A stretch of 29,468 bases of DNA from positions 1-29,468 of the forward strand of contig DIMT01000020.1 of assembly GCA_002425705.1 (NCBI GenBank), in the 5' to 3' direction. The notes below the pieces were generated by a model. The model was not told the DNA's origin and searched no databases. It worked only from the letters and a program-made list of their open reading frames with translations. Source of the DNA: Firmicutes bacterium UBA5559. Lineage in GTDB: Bacteria > Bacillota > Clostridia > Peptostreptococcales > Anaerovoracaceae. Positions 15,731 to 23,956 of the stretch are shown here, piece by piece (the stretch's first letter is position 1; each line of letters opens with the position of its first letter). Made by a program: the position numbers and the translations under genes.

Positions 15731-16210
15731 ATGGAATGGATGGGATTTGGTGGTACGGCAATCGCAATGCTGGGTGCAGCCCTGGCAGTCGGAATGTGCT
15801 GCGCAGGCTCTGCAAAAGGAGTTGGAAGCGTCGGAGAAGTCGGTGCGGGAGTGCTGACGGAAGACCCCGGTAAATTTTCTTTGGTCCTGATTCTTCAGAT
15901 TCTGCCGGGAACCCAAGGCCTGTATGGCCTGGTCACCTGGTTCTTTGCCCTGATGCAGCTGGATTTCTTTACTGGAACACTCCGTGCATTAGAAATCCAG
16001 GCAGGCATCATGTTCTTTGCAGCCTGCATTCCGATGGCTATCGGCGGCTATCTTTCTGCCATCGCACAAGGCAAGTGTGCGGCTGCAGGTGCCGTATTAT
16101 GCTCTCAACGCCCAGAGGAGCTTTCAAAGGGGATCATCATGGCAATCATGGTGGAGTTTTACGCAATCCTCTGTCTGCTGGCATCCTTCCTGATGCTGAA
16201 CAGCCTGTAA
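15731..16210 (+). CDS. ntpK: V-type ATPase subunit K, rotor ring (copy 2), Na+-type
   Basis: It has the same length (159 aa) and architecture as copy 1, with 102 of 159 residues identical by hand count and no gaps. All proposed Na+-site residues are kept (L58, T61, Q62, Q113, E142). Differences cluster in the loop between helices 2 and 3 (~80-92) and in cytoplasmic loops. It has its own very strong AGAGGAGG site at 15714-15721 after an A/T-rich leader, a set-up that would allow the high translation a ring subunit needs. The two genes share an exact 32-nt DNA stretch (15320-15351 and 15887-15918). It may form a mixed ring with copy 1 or replace it under some conditions. Confidence 0.95.
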   Translation: MEWMGFGGTAIAMLGAALAVGMCCAGSAKGVGSVGEVGAGVLTEDPGKFSLVLILQILPGTQGLYGLVTWFFALMQLDFFTGTLRALEIQAGIMFFAACIPMAIGGYLSAIAQGKCAAAGAVLCSQRPEELSKGIIMAIMVEFYAILCLLASFLMLNSL

Positions 16211-16218
16211 TAATTGAG

Positions 16219-16245
16219 CCGGAAATGCGGATGAGCCGCAGCCGG
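16219..16245 (+). other. Hairpin between ring-subunit and stalk-subunit genes
   Basis: A stem-loop can be drawn from TGCGG/CCGCA (5 bp, loop ATGAG) extended by an outer CCGG/CCGG with a small bulge. It has no T run. Its place directly after the second K gene suggests a role in protecting the ring-subunit message or reducing downstream expression, which would suit the ring's high copy number (inference). Confidence 0.5.
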
Positions 16246-16273
16246 TTCCCATCGAAAGGACGGCATATTATAC

Positions 16274-16864
16274 ATGAAGGGAATAGAAAAGATAACAGAA
16301 AAAATCATACAGAATACCCAGCAGGAAATAGAAGAAATCCAGCGGGAGGCTCAGTTAAAAGCGGAGGAGATTGCAGCTCGGTATGCGGAGGCTGCTCAAA
16401 AAGAGGTCGATGAGATTCTTTGCCGTGGTCAGATCGCAGCAGAAGAGCGGATGGAGCGATTAGCCGCCGTGGCGGTATTGGACGCCAGGAAACTGGAGCT
16501 GGCGGCTAAACAGGAAATTCTGAACCAGGCATTTGAAATGGCTTTGGACCAGTTGAATCATCTTCCGGAAGAGGAATATATCGTTTTACTTGGGAAACTG
16601 GCAGCAACCGCCTCCAGAAACGGGAAGGAAGAAATTGTTCTGTCTCTGGAGGATCGGACCCGAATCGGTGAAAGAGTTGTTCGAGCAGCAAACGAGCGGA
16701 TTCAGGGGGGAGGAAACCTATCCCTTGCTTCAGAACCAATGTCCATGAAGGGCGGCATGATGCTCCGCTATGAAGATATTGAAATCAACTGCACCTTCGA
16801 GAGCTTGATTCGTCGGATAAAGAGCCAAATGTCCGCGGAACTGGCAGGCATTCTCTTTGAATGA
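16274..16864 (+). CDS. ntpE: V-type ATPase peripheral-stalk subunit E
   Basis: This 196-aa protein has a long charged N-terminal helix (~1-85, rich in E/K/A/Q), which pairs with subunit H/G, and a C-terminal globular domain (~90-196) that attaches to the A3B3 head. Near the end, M-K-G-G-M-M-L-R-Y-E-D-I-E-I-N-C-T-F matches the conserved G-G-(V/M) and D-(N/T)-(S/T)-F region of bacterial and archaeal subunit E. The length is typical. AAAGGA lies about 13 nt before the ATG, a rather long spacing. It follows the K pair after a 63-nt gap containing a hairpin. Confidence 0.9.
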   Translation: MKGIEKITEKIIQNTQQEIEEIQREAQLKAEEIAARYAEAAQKEVDEILCRGQIAAEERMERLAAVAVLDARKLELAAKQEILNQAFEMALDQLNHLPEEEYIVLLGKLAATASRNGKEEIVLSLEDRTRIGERVVRAANERIQGGGNLSLASEPMSMKGGMMLRYEDIEINCTFESLIRRIKSQMSAELAGILFE

Positions 16865-16891
16865 TTCATCGCATAGAGGGGAGGAATCTTA

Positions 16892-17890
16892 ATGGCAAAA
16901 ATTGATGAAACAGACTACCTGTTTCTGACTACCCGGGTACGCTCTCTGGAAAATAACATGGTGAATCAGGAGCGGATGGAAATGATGCTGGAATCCGGGA
17001 AAGCGGAGGATATGATCAGGATTCTTCAAGAATGCGGATATGACGATATCTCAGCGGCTTCCATGGAAAGCCTGGAGCAGAGCATCACAACAGAGAGGCA
17101 GAGAACGCTCAAAGAAATCGCTTCTTTTATTCCTAACCCCCATGTTCTGGATGTCTTTCGCCTGAAAGACGATTACCATAATGTAAAAGTACTTCTTAAA
17201 TCATTGGTTCAGGGGATTGATGGAACAGGACTGCTTACAGAATCCGGCCGTGTCCCATTGATCGTCCTCCAGAAGGGAATCCAGCAAAATGATTTGACGG
17301 GTATTCCCATAAAGCTTAAGGCGGCCATCACGGAGGCAAGGGAAGTGCTTTCTGCTACAAAGGATCCACAAATTGCAGATACCATCCTGGATCGATATTA
17401 TTATGGGGAATTTTTTGATGTAGCAGGAAAAACAGAGAGTAAATTTCTCACTGGTTATGTTCGGATTTCCATTGACACAGCCAATCTGAGGTCCGTCATT
17501 CGAACACAAAGAATGGGAAAAGGTTCGGATTTCCTCTCTTCCAGATTATTTTCGGGTGGCAGCATCGACATAAACCGAATAATGGAAACAGTAAATTCCG
17601 GAGATTCCCTGGAAGACCTGTATGGCACTTCTCTTCTGAAGGACGCAGCCATTGCAGGAACACAGGCAGTTCAGGGAGGTCCGCTGACCCTATTTGAGAA
17701 ACTCTGCGATGATGCAGTAAGCCGATATCTGGCCACTGCAAGGTATGTCCCCTTTGGAGAGCAGCCGGTTATTTCCTATCTGGCATCAAAGGAAACGGAA
17801 TATACAGCAGTCCGCATCATGATGACCGGATTGATCGCCGGGCTCAGCAGGGAACTCATTCGTGAAAGGTTGCGTGAAATCTATGTATAA
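16892..17890 (+). CDS. ntpC: V-type ATPase subunit C (rotor shaft-ring connector, d-type)
   Basis: This 332-aa protein is helical throughout, as expected for the V-ATPase C/d subunit, which seats the central shaft on the rotor ring. Supporting segments are F-R-L-K-D-D-Y-H-N-V-K-V-L-L-K and the C-terminal K-E-T-E-Y-T-A-V-R-I-M-M-T-G. The length is typical of NtpC. GGGGAGG precedes the ATG by 7 nt. The next gene starts inside its last codons (8-nt overlap). Confidence 0.92.
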   Translation: MAKIDETDYLFLTTRVRSLENNMVNQERMEMMLESGKAEDMIRILQECGYDDISAASMESLEQSITTERQRTLKEIASFIPNPHVLDVFRLKDDYHNVKVLLKSLVQGIDGTGLLTESGRVPLIVLQKGIQQNDLTGIPIKLKAAITEAREVLSATKDPQIADTILDRYYYGEFFDVAGKTESKFLTGYVRISIDTANLRSVIRTQRMGKGSDFLSSRLFSGGSIDINRIMETVNSGDSLEDLYGTSLLKDAAIAGTQAVQGGPLTLFEKLCDDAVSRYLATARYVPFGEQPVISYLASKETEYTAVRIMMTGLIAGLSRELIRERLREIYV

Positions 17891-18197
17891 GGTAGCGGTA
17901 ATGGGAGATCGGGACAGTGTGCTGGGGTTTAAGGCTTTGGGACTTGATGTTTTCATAGCAGAGAATAAAGACCTGGCAGCCACGCAGATTCATGATCTGG
18001 CTTCAAAGAAATACGCCGTGATTTACATTACGGAGACCCTGGCCGCTCTGATTCCTCAGGATATTGCCCGATATAAGGATGAGCCTCTCCCTGCGATTAT
18101 TCTTATCCCAGGGAAAAAAGGCAGTTTGGGAATCAGCATGAAAAATCTCAAATCTTCAGTAGAACGAGCGGTTGGTATTGATATCTTCAAAGATTAG
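17883..18197 (+). CDS. ntpG: V-type ATPase subunit F (NtpG-type rotor shaft)
   Basis: This 104-aa protein opens with M-Y-K-V-A-V-M-G-D-R-D-S-V-L-G-F-K-A-L-G, the standard beginning of V/A-ATPase subunit F, a small Rossmann-like protein that binds subunit D in the central shaft. A frame-consistent GTG lies 21 nt upstream, but the family N-terminus fits the ATG at 17883, with AAAGG about 12 nt before it. It overlaps subunit C by 8 nt and precedes subunit A by 18 nt. Confidence 0.92.
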   Translation: MYKVAVMGDRDSVLGFKALGLDVFIAENKDLAATQIHDLASKKYAVIYITETLAALIPQDIARYKDEPLPAIILIPGKKGSLGISMKNLKSSVERAVGIDIFKD

Positions 18198-18215
18198 CGT
18201 AGAAGGGAATAGAAT

Positions 18216-19994
18216 ATGAGCAAAGGTAGAATAATCAAAGTATCCGGCCCTCTGGTGGTAGCCACCGGGCTGGCCGATGCAAATATGGCAGACGTGGTGC
18301 GGGTGGGAGAGCAGCGGCTCATTGGAGAAATTCTGAACATGACCGGTGACAGCGCCTTCATTCAGGTCTATGAAGAGACTTCCGGTCTCGGACCGGGAGC
18401 GGAAGTGGAAACAACGGGTGTTCCTATGGCGGTTGAACTGGGGCCAGGATTGATCAGCACCATCTATGACGGGATCCAGCGCCCGCTGGAAGAAATCATG
18501 AAGATTGCCGGTTCCACCATCACCCGCGGTATAGAAGTGCCCTCTTTGAATCGGGAGAAAAAATGGGAGTTTACACCGGTTGCCAAAGAAGGGGATTCGA
18601 TTATCGGTGGTGATATCCTTGGAACGGTCCAGGAGGGTCCGGTTGTTCTTCACAAAATCATGGTTCCTCCCAACGTTTCCGGAACCCTTGTTTCAATCAA
18701 GCAGGGAGCCTTTACCGTTACGGACACCATAGCTGAACTGAAAACCGCCGGAGGCGAAATCAAAGAACTAACGATGATTCAACGATGGCCGGTTCGTGTC
18801 GGCAGACCTTATAAGCAGAAATTCCCACCATCGCAGCCCCTATCCAGCGGACAAAGAATCATTGATACGTTGTTTCCGATTGCTAAGGGTGGCACGGCGG
18901 CAGTTCCGGGGCCTTTTGGATCCGGTAAAACCGTGGTCCAGCATCAGCTGGCAAAATGGTCGGATGTGGATGTGGTCATCTATATCGGATGTGGAGAACG
19001 AGGCAATGAGATGACAGACGTTCTTCGGGAGTTTCCGGAGCTTACCGACCCCCGAACAGGCGAGTCTCTCATGAACCGGACGGTGATGATTGCCAACACC
19101 TCTGATATGCCCGTTGCTGCCCGGGAAGCGTCCATCTACACCGGAATCACCATCGCGGAGTATTTCCGGGATATGGGTTATGCTGTGGCGGTTATCGCCG
19201 ACTCCACTTCCCGATGGGCCGAAGCCCTCCGTGAGATGTCCGGCCGCCTGGAAGAAATGCCTGGAGAAGAAGGATATCCCGCCTATTTGGGTACCCGCCT
19301 GGCTCAGTTTTACGAGCGGGCTGGCATTGTAGCTTGTATGGGAACCGAAGAAAGACAGGGTTCTCTGACCGCCATTGGTGCCGTATCTCCTCCTGGGGGG
19401 GATATTTCTGAACCGGTGTCTCAGGGAACGATGCGGATTGTAAAAGTATTCTGGGGTCTGGATGCCAGTCTGGCTTACCGGCGCCATTTCCCGGCGATAA
19501 ATTGGCTCTCGTCCTATTCCTTGTATCTGGATACCCTGAAACCCTGGTATGATCAGAACTTGGGAAAAGAGTACTTTCAGAATAGGGAAAAAGCCCTTCG
19601 CATTCTTCAGGAAGAAGCAACTCTTAATGAAATCGTTCAATTGGTCGGCAAAGATTCCCTTTCTCCGGAAGATCAGCTGACATTGGAAACTGCTAAAATG
19701 ATTCGGGAGGATTTTCTGCAGCAAAATGCTTTTGTAGAAATAGATAGTTATTCTTCCTATGATCGGCAAGCTAAATTAATGCATCTGATCCTGAAATACG
19801 ATTCCCTGGTACGGGCGGCGCTGGTTCAATGTACGGATCTGCAAAGCTATTTCTGCATTGCTTCGAGGGAACGAATCGGACGGGCAAAGGGCGTGCCGGA
19901 AGCCGAATATGAAAAGGTCTATTCAGAGATTGAAGAATGGATGGAAAAAGAAATTGATGCTATCGTCGAAGAAGGAGGTCGGAACAATGATTAA
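18216..19994 (+). CDS. ntpA: V-type ATPase catalytic subunit A
   Basis: This 592-aa protein is the ATP-hydrolysing subunit of the A3B3 head. The P-loop is GPFGSGKT at residues 232-239 (K238), followed by Y-I-G-C-G-E-R-G-N-E with the catalytic glutamate region and the A-D-S-T-S-R-W-A-E-A-L-R-E segment. The non-homologous insert region (~110-190) that marks V/A-type A subunits is present. Length is typical (580-600). AGAAGGGAA precedes the ATG. It overlaps subunit B by 8 nt. Confidence 0.97.
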   Translation: MSKGRIIKVSGPLVVATGLADANMADVVRVGEQRLIGEILNMTGDSAFIQVYEETSGLGPGAEVETTGVPMAVELGPGLISTIYDGIQRPLEEIMKIAGSTITRGIEVPSLNREKKWEFTPVAKEGDSIIGGDILGTVQEGPVVLHKIMVPPNVSGTLVSIKQGAFTVTDTIAELKTAGGEIKELTMIQRWPVRVGRPYKQKFPPSQPLSSGQRIIDTLFPIAKGGTAAVPGPFGSGKTVVQHQLAKWSDVDVVIYIGCGERGNEMTDVLREFPELTDPRTGESLMNRTVMIANTSDMPVAAREASIYTGITIAEYFRDMGYAVAVIADSTSRWAEALREMSGRLEEMPGEEGYPAYLGTRLAQFYERAGIVACMGTEERQGSLTAIGAVSPPGGDISEPVSQGTMRIVKVFWGLDASLAYRRHFPAINWLSSYSLYLDTLKPWYDQNLGKEYFQNREKALRILQEEATLNEIVQLVGKDSLSPEDQLTLETAKMIREDFLQQNAFVEIDSYSSYDRQAKLMHLILKYDSLVRAALVQCTDLQSYFCIASRERIGRAKGVPEAEYEKVYSEIEEWMEKEIDAIVEEGGRNND

Positions 19995-21366
19995 GGAATA
20001 TCGTACGATACATGAGATTTCCGGTCCTCTGATGGTAGTTCGTAAAACAAAGGATGTAACCTACGATGAGCTGGGTGAAATCGAAATGCCCGATGGCCAG
20101 CTCCGTCGCTGCAAGGTTCTGGAGATTCATGAAGATAAGGCTGTTGTTCAGCTTTTTGAAAGTTCTGCCGGCATTAACCTGGCTCAGTCCAAGGTGCGAT
20201 TCCTGGGGCATAGTTTAGAGCTGGGGGTTTCCGGGGATATGCTTGGCCGTGTTTTCAGTGGCATGGGTGTACCCATCGATGGTGGGCCTGAGATCATTGC
20301 GGAGGAATTTCGCGATATCAACGGCCTCCCGATGAACCCGGCAGCCCGGGATTATCCTTCTGAATTTATTCAGACCGGCATCTCCACCATTGACGGATTG
20401 AATACTTTGGTGCGGGGACAAAAGCTTCCAATCTTTTCCGGATCGGGACTGCCCCACGCAAATCTGGCTGCCCAGATTGCCCGTCAAGCCAAGGTGCTGG
20501 GGACCTCTTCCAATTTTTCGGTTGTTTTTGCTGCCATAGGAATAACTTTTGAGGAATCCAATTTCTTTGTTCAGGAGTTCCGCCGTACCGGGGCCATCGA
20601 CCGAACCGTGATGTTTACCAATCTGGCCAATGACCCTGCCGTCGAACGAATCTCCACCCCTCGTATGGCATTGACGGCGGCCGAGTACCTGGCTTTTGAA
20701 AAAGGCATGCACGTACTTGTCATCCTGACCGACATCACCAACTATGCGGAAGCTCTTCGGGAAGTGTCTGCTGCCCGGAAGGAAGTTCCCGGTCGACGGG
20801 GATATCCGGGGTACCTATATACGGACCTGGCTACCATGTACGAGCGGGCCGGCCGTCGTCTGGGAAAGGAAGGATCTATCACTATGATCCCGATTCTGAC
20901 CATGCCGGAGGACGACAAGACCCATCCCATACCGGACTTGACCGGGTATATAACAGAAGGACAGATCATCTTATCCCGGGAATTGTTCCGAAAAGGAATC
21001 CGGCCGCCGGTGGACGTTCTGCCTTCCCTTTCCAGACTGAAGGATAAAGGTATTGGCAAGGGAAAGACCCGAGAGGATCATTCCGGCACCATGAATCAGC
21101 TTTTTGCTGCCTATGCCACAGGGAAGGAAATGAAAGAGCTCATGGCCATACTGGGAGAAGCGGCTCTCTCGGAAACTGATTTGATTTTTGCCCGATTTGC
21201 GGATGAATTCGAACGCCGTTACGTAGGTCAGGGCTATGATGAAAACCGATCGATTGAAGAAACACTGGATCTGGGATGGGAACTGTTATCCATGCTGCCG
21301 ATTTCAGAACTCAAGCGTATCAGTACCGATCTTATCGATAAATACCTGCCGTGTAAAAAAGACTGA
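19987..21366 (+). CDS. ntpB: V-type ATPase non-catalytic subunit B
   Basis: This 459-aa protein has the expected degenerate nucleotide loop (F-S-G-S-G-L-P-H-A-N-L-A in place of a P-loop), which marks it as B rather than a second catalytic subunit. Other conserved pieces are S-T-I-D-G-L-N-T-L-V-R-G-Q-K-L-P-I and R-R-G-Y-P-G-Y-L-Y-T-D-L-A. The frame is open 43 codons upstream within subunit A, but GGAGGT 6 nt before the ATG at 19987 and the family N-terminus (M-I-K-E-Y-R-T-I) fix the start. Confidence 0.97.
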   Translation: MIKEYRTIHEISGPLMVVRKTKDVTYDELGEIEMPDGQLRRCKVLEIHEDKAVVQLFESSAGINLAQSKVRFLGHSLELGVSGDMLGRVFSGMGVPIDGGPEIIAEEFRDINGLPMNPAARDYPSEFIQTGISTIDGLNTLVRGQKLPIFSGSGLPHANLAAQIARQAKVLGTSSNFSVVFAAIGITFEESNFFVQEFRRTGAIDRTVMFTNLANDPAVERISTPRMALTAAEYLAFEKGMHVLVILTDITNYAEALREVSAARKEVPGRRGYPGYLYTDLATMYERAGRRLGKEGSITMIPILTMPEDDKTHPIPDLTGYITEGQIILSRELFRKGIRPPVDVLPSLSRLKDKGIGKGKTREDHSGTMNQLFAAYATGKEMKELMAILGEAALSETDLIFARFADEFERRYVGQGYDENRSIEETLDLGWELLSMLPISELKRISTDLIDKYLPCKKD

Positions 21367-21382
21367 CAGGGGGCAATAATCA

Positions 21383-22039
21383 ATGGCTACCTCAACTACA
21401 ACCAATATGACCCGTATGGAGCTGACTCGCCTGAAGCAGCGGCTGAAAGTGGCCCGAAGGGGCCATAAGCTCCTGAAAGATAAACGGGATGAGCTGATGA
21501 AACAGTTCCTGGATATCGTCCGGCTGAACAAAGAGCTTCGTGTCAATGTGGAGGAAGCCCTCATGAAGGCCCACGCCTCATTTACAGTGGCATCGGCCCT
21601 TATGTCGCCGGCTATGCTGGAGCAAGCGCTGCTTTACCCGAAGCAAAGCGTATCGCTGAACGTCCGGTACCAGAATATCATGAGTGTTAACGTACCAGTA
21701 TTTGATTTTAAAACCAGAAGCGACGATCCCAGTGAAATTTTCCCTTACGGTTTTGCCATGACTTCCGGAGAATTGGATGCTGCAGTTGATGCCCTTTCCC
21801 GGATCTTTCAGGATATGCTGAAGTTGGCCGAAGTGGAAAAAACCACTCAGCTGCTGGCTGAGGAAATCGAGAAAACCCGTCGCAGGGTCAGTGCCCTGGA
21901 GTACGTGATGATTCCAAACACGATGGAAAAAATCCGTTACATTTCGATGAAACTGGAAGAGAATGAACGGGGAAATATCACCAGGCTCATGAAGGTGAAA
22001 GACATGATTCTCAAGGAAGCCCACGGGTATCAAGACTAA
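21383..22039 (+). CDS. ntpD: V-type ATPase subunit D (central rotor shaft)
   Basis: This 218-aa protein begins with the family signature T-R-M-E-L-T-R-L-K-Q-R-L-K-V-A-R-R-G-H-K-L-L-K-in sequence (residues ~9-31) and has long N- and C-terminal helices that form the rotating coiled coil, like gamma of F-type enzymes. E-Y-V-M-I-P-N-T and R-R-V-S-A-L-E near residue 170 are also conserved. AGGGGG precedes the ATG. It is the last gene of the cluster; no ntpH/ntpJ homologue follows. Confidence 0.95.
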   Translation: MATSTTTNMTRMELTRLKQRLKVARRGHKLLKDKRDELMKQFLDIVRLNKELRVNVEEALMKAHASFTVASALMSPAMLEQALLYPKQSVSLNVRYQNIMSVNVPVFDFKTRSDDPSEIFPYGFAMTSGELDAAVDALSRIFQDMLKLAEVEKTTQLLAEEIEKTRRRVSALEYVMIPNTMEKIRYISMKLEENERGNITRLMKVKDMILKEAHGYQD

Positions 22040-22066
22040 CGGATCGGAATAGTTGACCTTATACGG

Positions 22067-22098
22067 AGTCCTTCAAGGCATGACCGCTTTGAAGGGCT
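22067..22098 (+). terminator. Possible terminator of the V-ATPase operon
   Basis: A 10-bp stem (AGTCCTTCAA with TTGAAGGGCT, one G-T pair) encloses a 12-nt loop and is followed by the modestly T-rich TTCCTGCTT. The U-tract is poor, so termination may be partial. The remaining part of the 191-nt gap to purK holds a promoter and a structured leader. Confidence 0.5.
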
Positions 22099-22141
22099 TT
22101 CCTGCTTGATGCACCAAGTAGCCGAGCTAAGGGAATATTGA

Positions 22142-22171
22142 TTGACCGTTTGCGCATGTTCATGTTACAAT
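22142..22171 (+). promoter_or_regulatory. Sigma-A promoter of purK-purE
   Basis: TTGACC (22142-22147) and TACAAT (22166-22171) are separated by 18 bp. A transcript would start near 22178, which supports the TTG start at 22231 rather than the upstream in-frame starts. Confidence 0.7.
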
Positions 22172-22183
22172 TTTTTGACCGAC

Positions 22184-22224
22184 GGACCCATTGGATGGAA
22201 AAGGGTCCTTTGTTAGAAGGAGGG
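22184..22224 (+). promoter_or_regulatory. Structured purK leader around the ribosome binding site
   Basis: GGACCC (22184-22189) can pair with GGGTCC (22203-22208). The overlapping TCCTT (22206-22210) can instead pair with AAGGA (22217-22221), which is part of the Shine-Dalgarno. The two pairings exclude each other. Whether this is used for control is unproven; no known purine riboswitch core was recognised. Confidence 0.35.
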
Positions 22225-22230
22225 CAGCAA

Positions 22231-23415
22231 TTGATACGGGAATGTAAAAAAGTCTATCCACCGGCTACTATTGGGATCATCGGTGGTGGTCAACTGGGAA
22301 GAATGCTTTCATTCGAAGCAAAAAGAATGGGCTACCGGGTGGCTGTACTGGATCCAAATATGGATGCCCCAGCAGTTCAGGTCAGCGACTATCATGTGCA
22401 GGGGTCTTATCATGACCTGGAAGCTTTTCGAAAATTAGCATCCATGTCGGATGTGCTCACCTATGAGTTTGAGCATTTGAATGCGGATCTTTTATTGATT
22501 CTTGAAAAGGAAGGGCATGCCCTTTTCCCGTCGGCGAACACGCTTAAGACGATACAGAATAAATTTGAACAAAAGAATTTTTTGACTAAGATCGGAATAG
22601 CTGTTCCGGATTATAAGATGATCAGAACCTGCTCGGAATTGGAGTCCTTTTACGCAACCCACAACAACAGGGCTGTGGTGAAGACCTGCACCGGAGGATA
22701 TGATGGAAAGGGCAATTACATCCTGGATGAGCAGTCTGCCCTGAGAGAATGTTATGAATATTATAACGGGATTGATATCATGGCAGAAGAGTATGTTGAT
22801 TTTGAAAAGGAAGTATCGATCGTGGTGGCAAAAAGTGCTTCCGAAACGATACTGTATCCGATATCTGAAAACACACATAAAAAAAGCATTTTAATCAAGT
22901 CCTTGATTCCTGCCGATATCAGTGAGGCGGTTAGGGATTCCGTCTGCACCATGGCTACAAGAATCGTGGATGCGCTGAATGATTACGGAATTTTCTGTAT
23001 TGAATTTTTCGTCAATCGGGATTCCGGGGTTTTTGTGAATGAGATAGCTCCCAGACCTCATAATACCGGTCATTATAGCATTGAGGCATGCATTACATCT
23101 CAGTTTGAACAGCTGATCAGAGTTCTGTGTGCCATGCCCCTGGGTTCTTCAGAGATGAGGATGCCGGCAGCGATGTATAACATATTGGGTCATGAGGAAC
23201 TGGAAGGGGAATATGTTACCCGCGGTATTGAGGAGGTCCTTGCGGTCCGAGATTGCCATTTTCATCTCTATGGTAAAGGAGTGGGGGGCTATTTGAAAAA
23301 ACTAGGGCATATCACGGCCTTGGATTCGGATATCCGTCATGCTAATGAAAAAGCAAAAAAGGCTGTTAAAAATTTTGAAATAAAAAGTGGAGGGCTTATC
23401 AATGCAAAAACCTAA
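22231..23415 (+). CDS. purK: N5-carboxyaminoimidazole ribonucleotide synthase
   Basis: This 394-aa ATP-grasp enzyme carries out the ATP- and bicarbonate-dependent carboxylation of AIR in purine synthesis. I-G-I-I-G-G-G-Q-L-G-R-M at the N-terminus is the PurK hallmark; V-K-T-C-T-G-G-Y-D-G-K-G-N is the ATP-grasp loop and N-E-I-A-P-R-P-H-N-T-G-H-Y binds metal/substrate. The start is chosen as TTG at 22231 because AAGGAGGG lies exactly 6 nt upstream; in-frame ATGs further up (for example 22195) lack a ribosome binding site and would precede the conserved domain by long tails. It overlaps purE by 14 nt. No other pur genes are near. Confidence 0.92.
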   Translation: MIRECKKVYPPATIGIIGGGQLGRMLSFEAKRMGYRVAVLDPNMDAPAVQVSDYHVQGSYHDLEAFRKLASMSDVLTYEFEHLNADLLLILEKEGHALFPSANTLKTIQNKFEQKNFLTKIGIAVPDYKMIRTCSELESFYATHNNRAVVKTCTGGYDGKGNYILDEQSALRECYEYYNGIDIMAEEYVDFEKEVSIVVAKSASETILYPISENTHKKSILIKSLIPADISEAVRDSVCTMATRIVDALNDYGIFCIEFFVNRDSGVFVNEIAPRPHNTGHYSIEACITSQFEQLIRVLCAMPLGSSEMRMPAAMYNILGHEELEGEYVTRGIEEVLAVRDCHFHLYGKGVGGYLKKLGHITALDSDIRHANEKAKKAVKNFEIKSGGLINAKT

Positions 23416-23899
23416 GGTTGCTATCATCATGGGCAGTGAATCCGATCTTCCGGTTATGATAAAAGCAGTCGAAGTTCTGGAAAAATATGATATTCCATAT
23501 GAAATTAAAGTTGTTTCTGCCCATCGGACACCGGAGAGAATGTATGAGTATTCGAAAAATGCAAAGAGCAGAGGCATCGAGATCATCATAGCTGGGGCCG
23601 GAGGAGCTGCTCATTTGCCGGGAATGGTGGCATCCATGACCAATATCCCCGTTATCGGAGTGCCGGTGAAGCTAAAGGAGCTGGATGGATTGGATTCCTT
23701 GCTGTCCATCGTTCAGATGCCGGGAGGAGTTCCCGTTGCAACGGTCGGCATCAACAATGCAAAAAATGCGGGGATTCTGGCAGCTAGAATTCTTGGCATG
23801 AAATATGAGGATATATTCGTTAAACTGGAAGCGCAGACAAAAGAGATTGCGGAGTCTGTCCAATTTGATTTGGAAGATAAAGTGAAAGATCTTCAATAG
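23402..23899 (+). CDS. purE: N5-carboxyaminoimidazole ribonucleotide mutase (class I PurE)
   Basis: This 165-aa enzyme converts N5-CAIR, the PurK product, to CAIR. G-S-E-S-D-L-P (residues 11-17), S-A-H-R-T-P-E with catalytic H41, and A-G-A-G-G-A-A-H-L-P-G-M-V-A-S are diagnostic for class I PurE, which matches the presence of PurK. A frame-consistent upstream start at 23387 exists, but GGAGGG at 23389-23394 with 7-nt spacing fixes the ATG at 23402. It is translated with purK through the overlap. Confidence 0.96.
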   Translation: MQKPKVAIIMGSESDLPVMIKAVEVLEKYDIPYEIKVVSAHRTPERMYEYSKNAKSRGIEIIIAGAGGAAHLPGMVASMTNIPVIGVPVKLKELDGLDSLLSIVQMPGGVPVATVGINNAKNAGILAARILGMKYEDIFVKLEAQTKEIAESVQFDLEDKVKDLQ

Positions 23900-23917
23900 A
23901 ATAAGCTTACGGGATTG

Positions 23918-23926
23918 TGATATAAT
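23918..23926 (+). promoter_or_regulatory. Extended -10 promoter before hotdog copy 2
   Basis: TGATATAAT forms a perfect extended -10 element (TG-N-TATAAT). No convincing -35 box lies 17 bp upstream. The gene start is 31 bp downstream. Confidence 0.65.
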
Positions 23927-23956
23927 GATATCAAATAAGTTCTTAAGGAGGGTACA

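Noticed and set aside
18840..19769. Open frame of 309 codons on the minus strand
   Set aside because: Antisense to the catalytic V-ATPase subunit A; no recognisable domain and no start signals.
19858..19986. 43-codon N-terminal extension of V-ATPase subunit B
   Set aside because: It lies wholly inside subunit A, does not match family N-termini, and GGAGGT precedes the ATG at 19987.
22040..22230. Purine riboswitch before purK
   Set aside because: No conserved purine-aptamer core or loop-loop kissing sequences could be recognised; only short local hairpins were seen.
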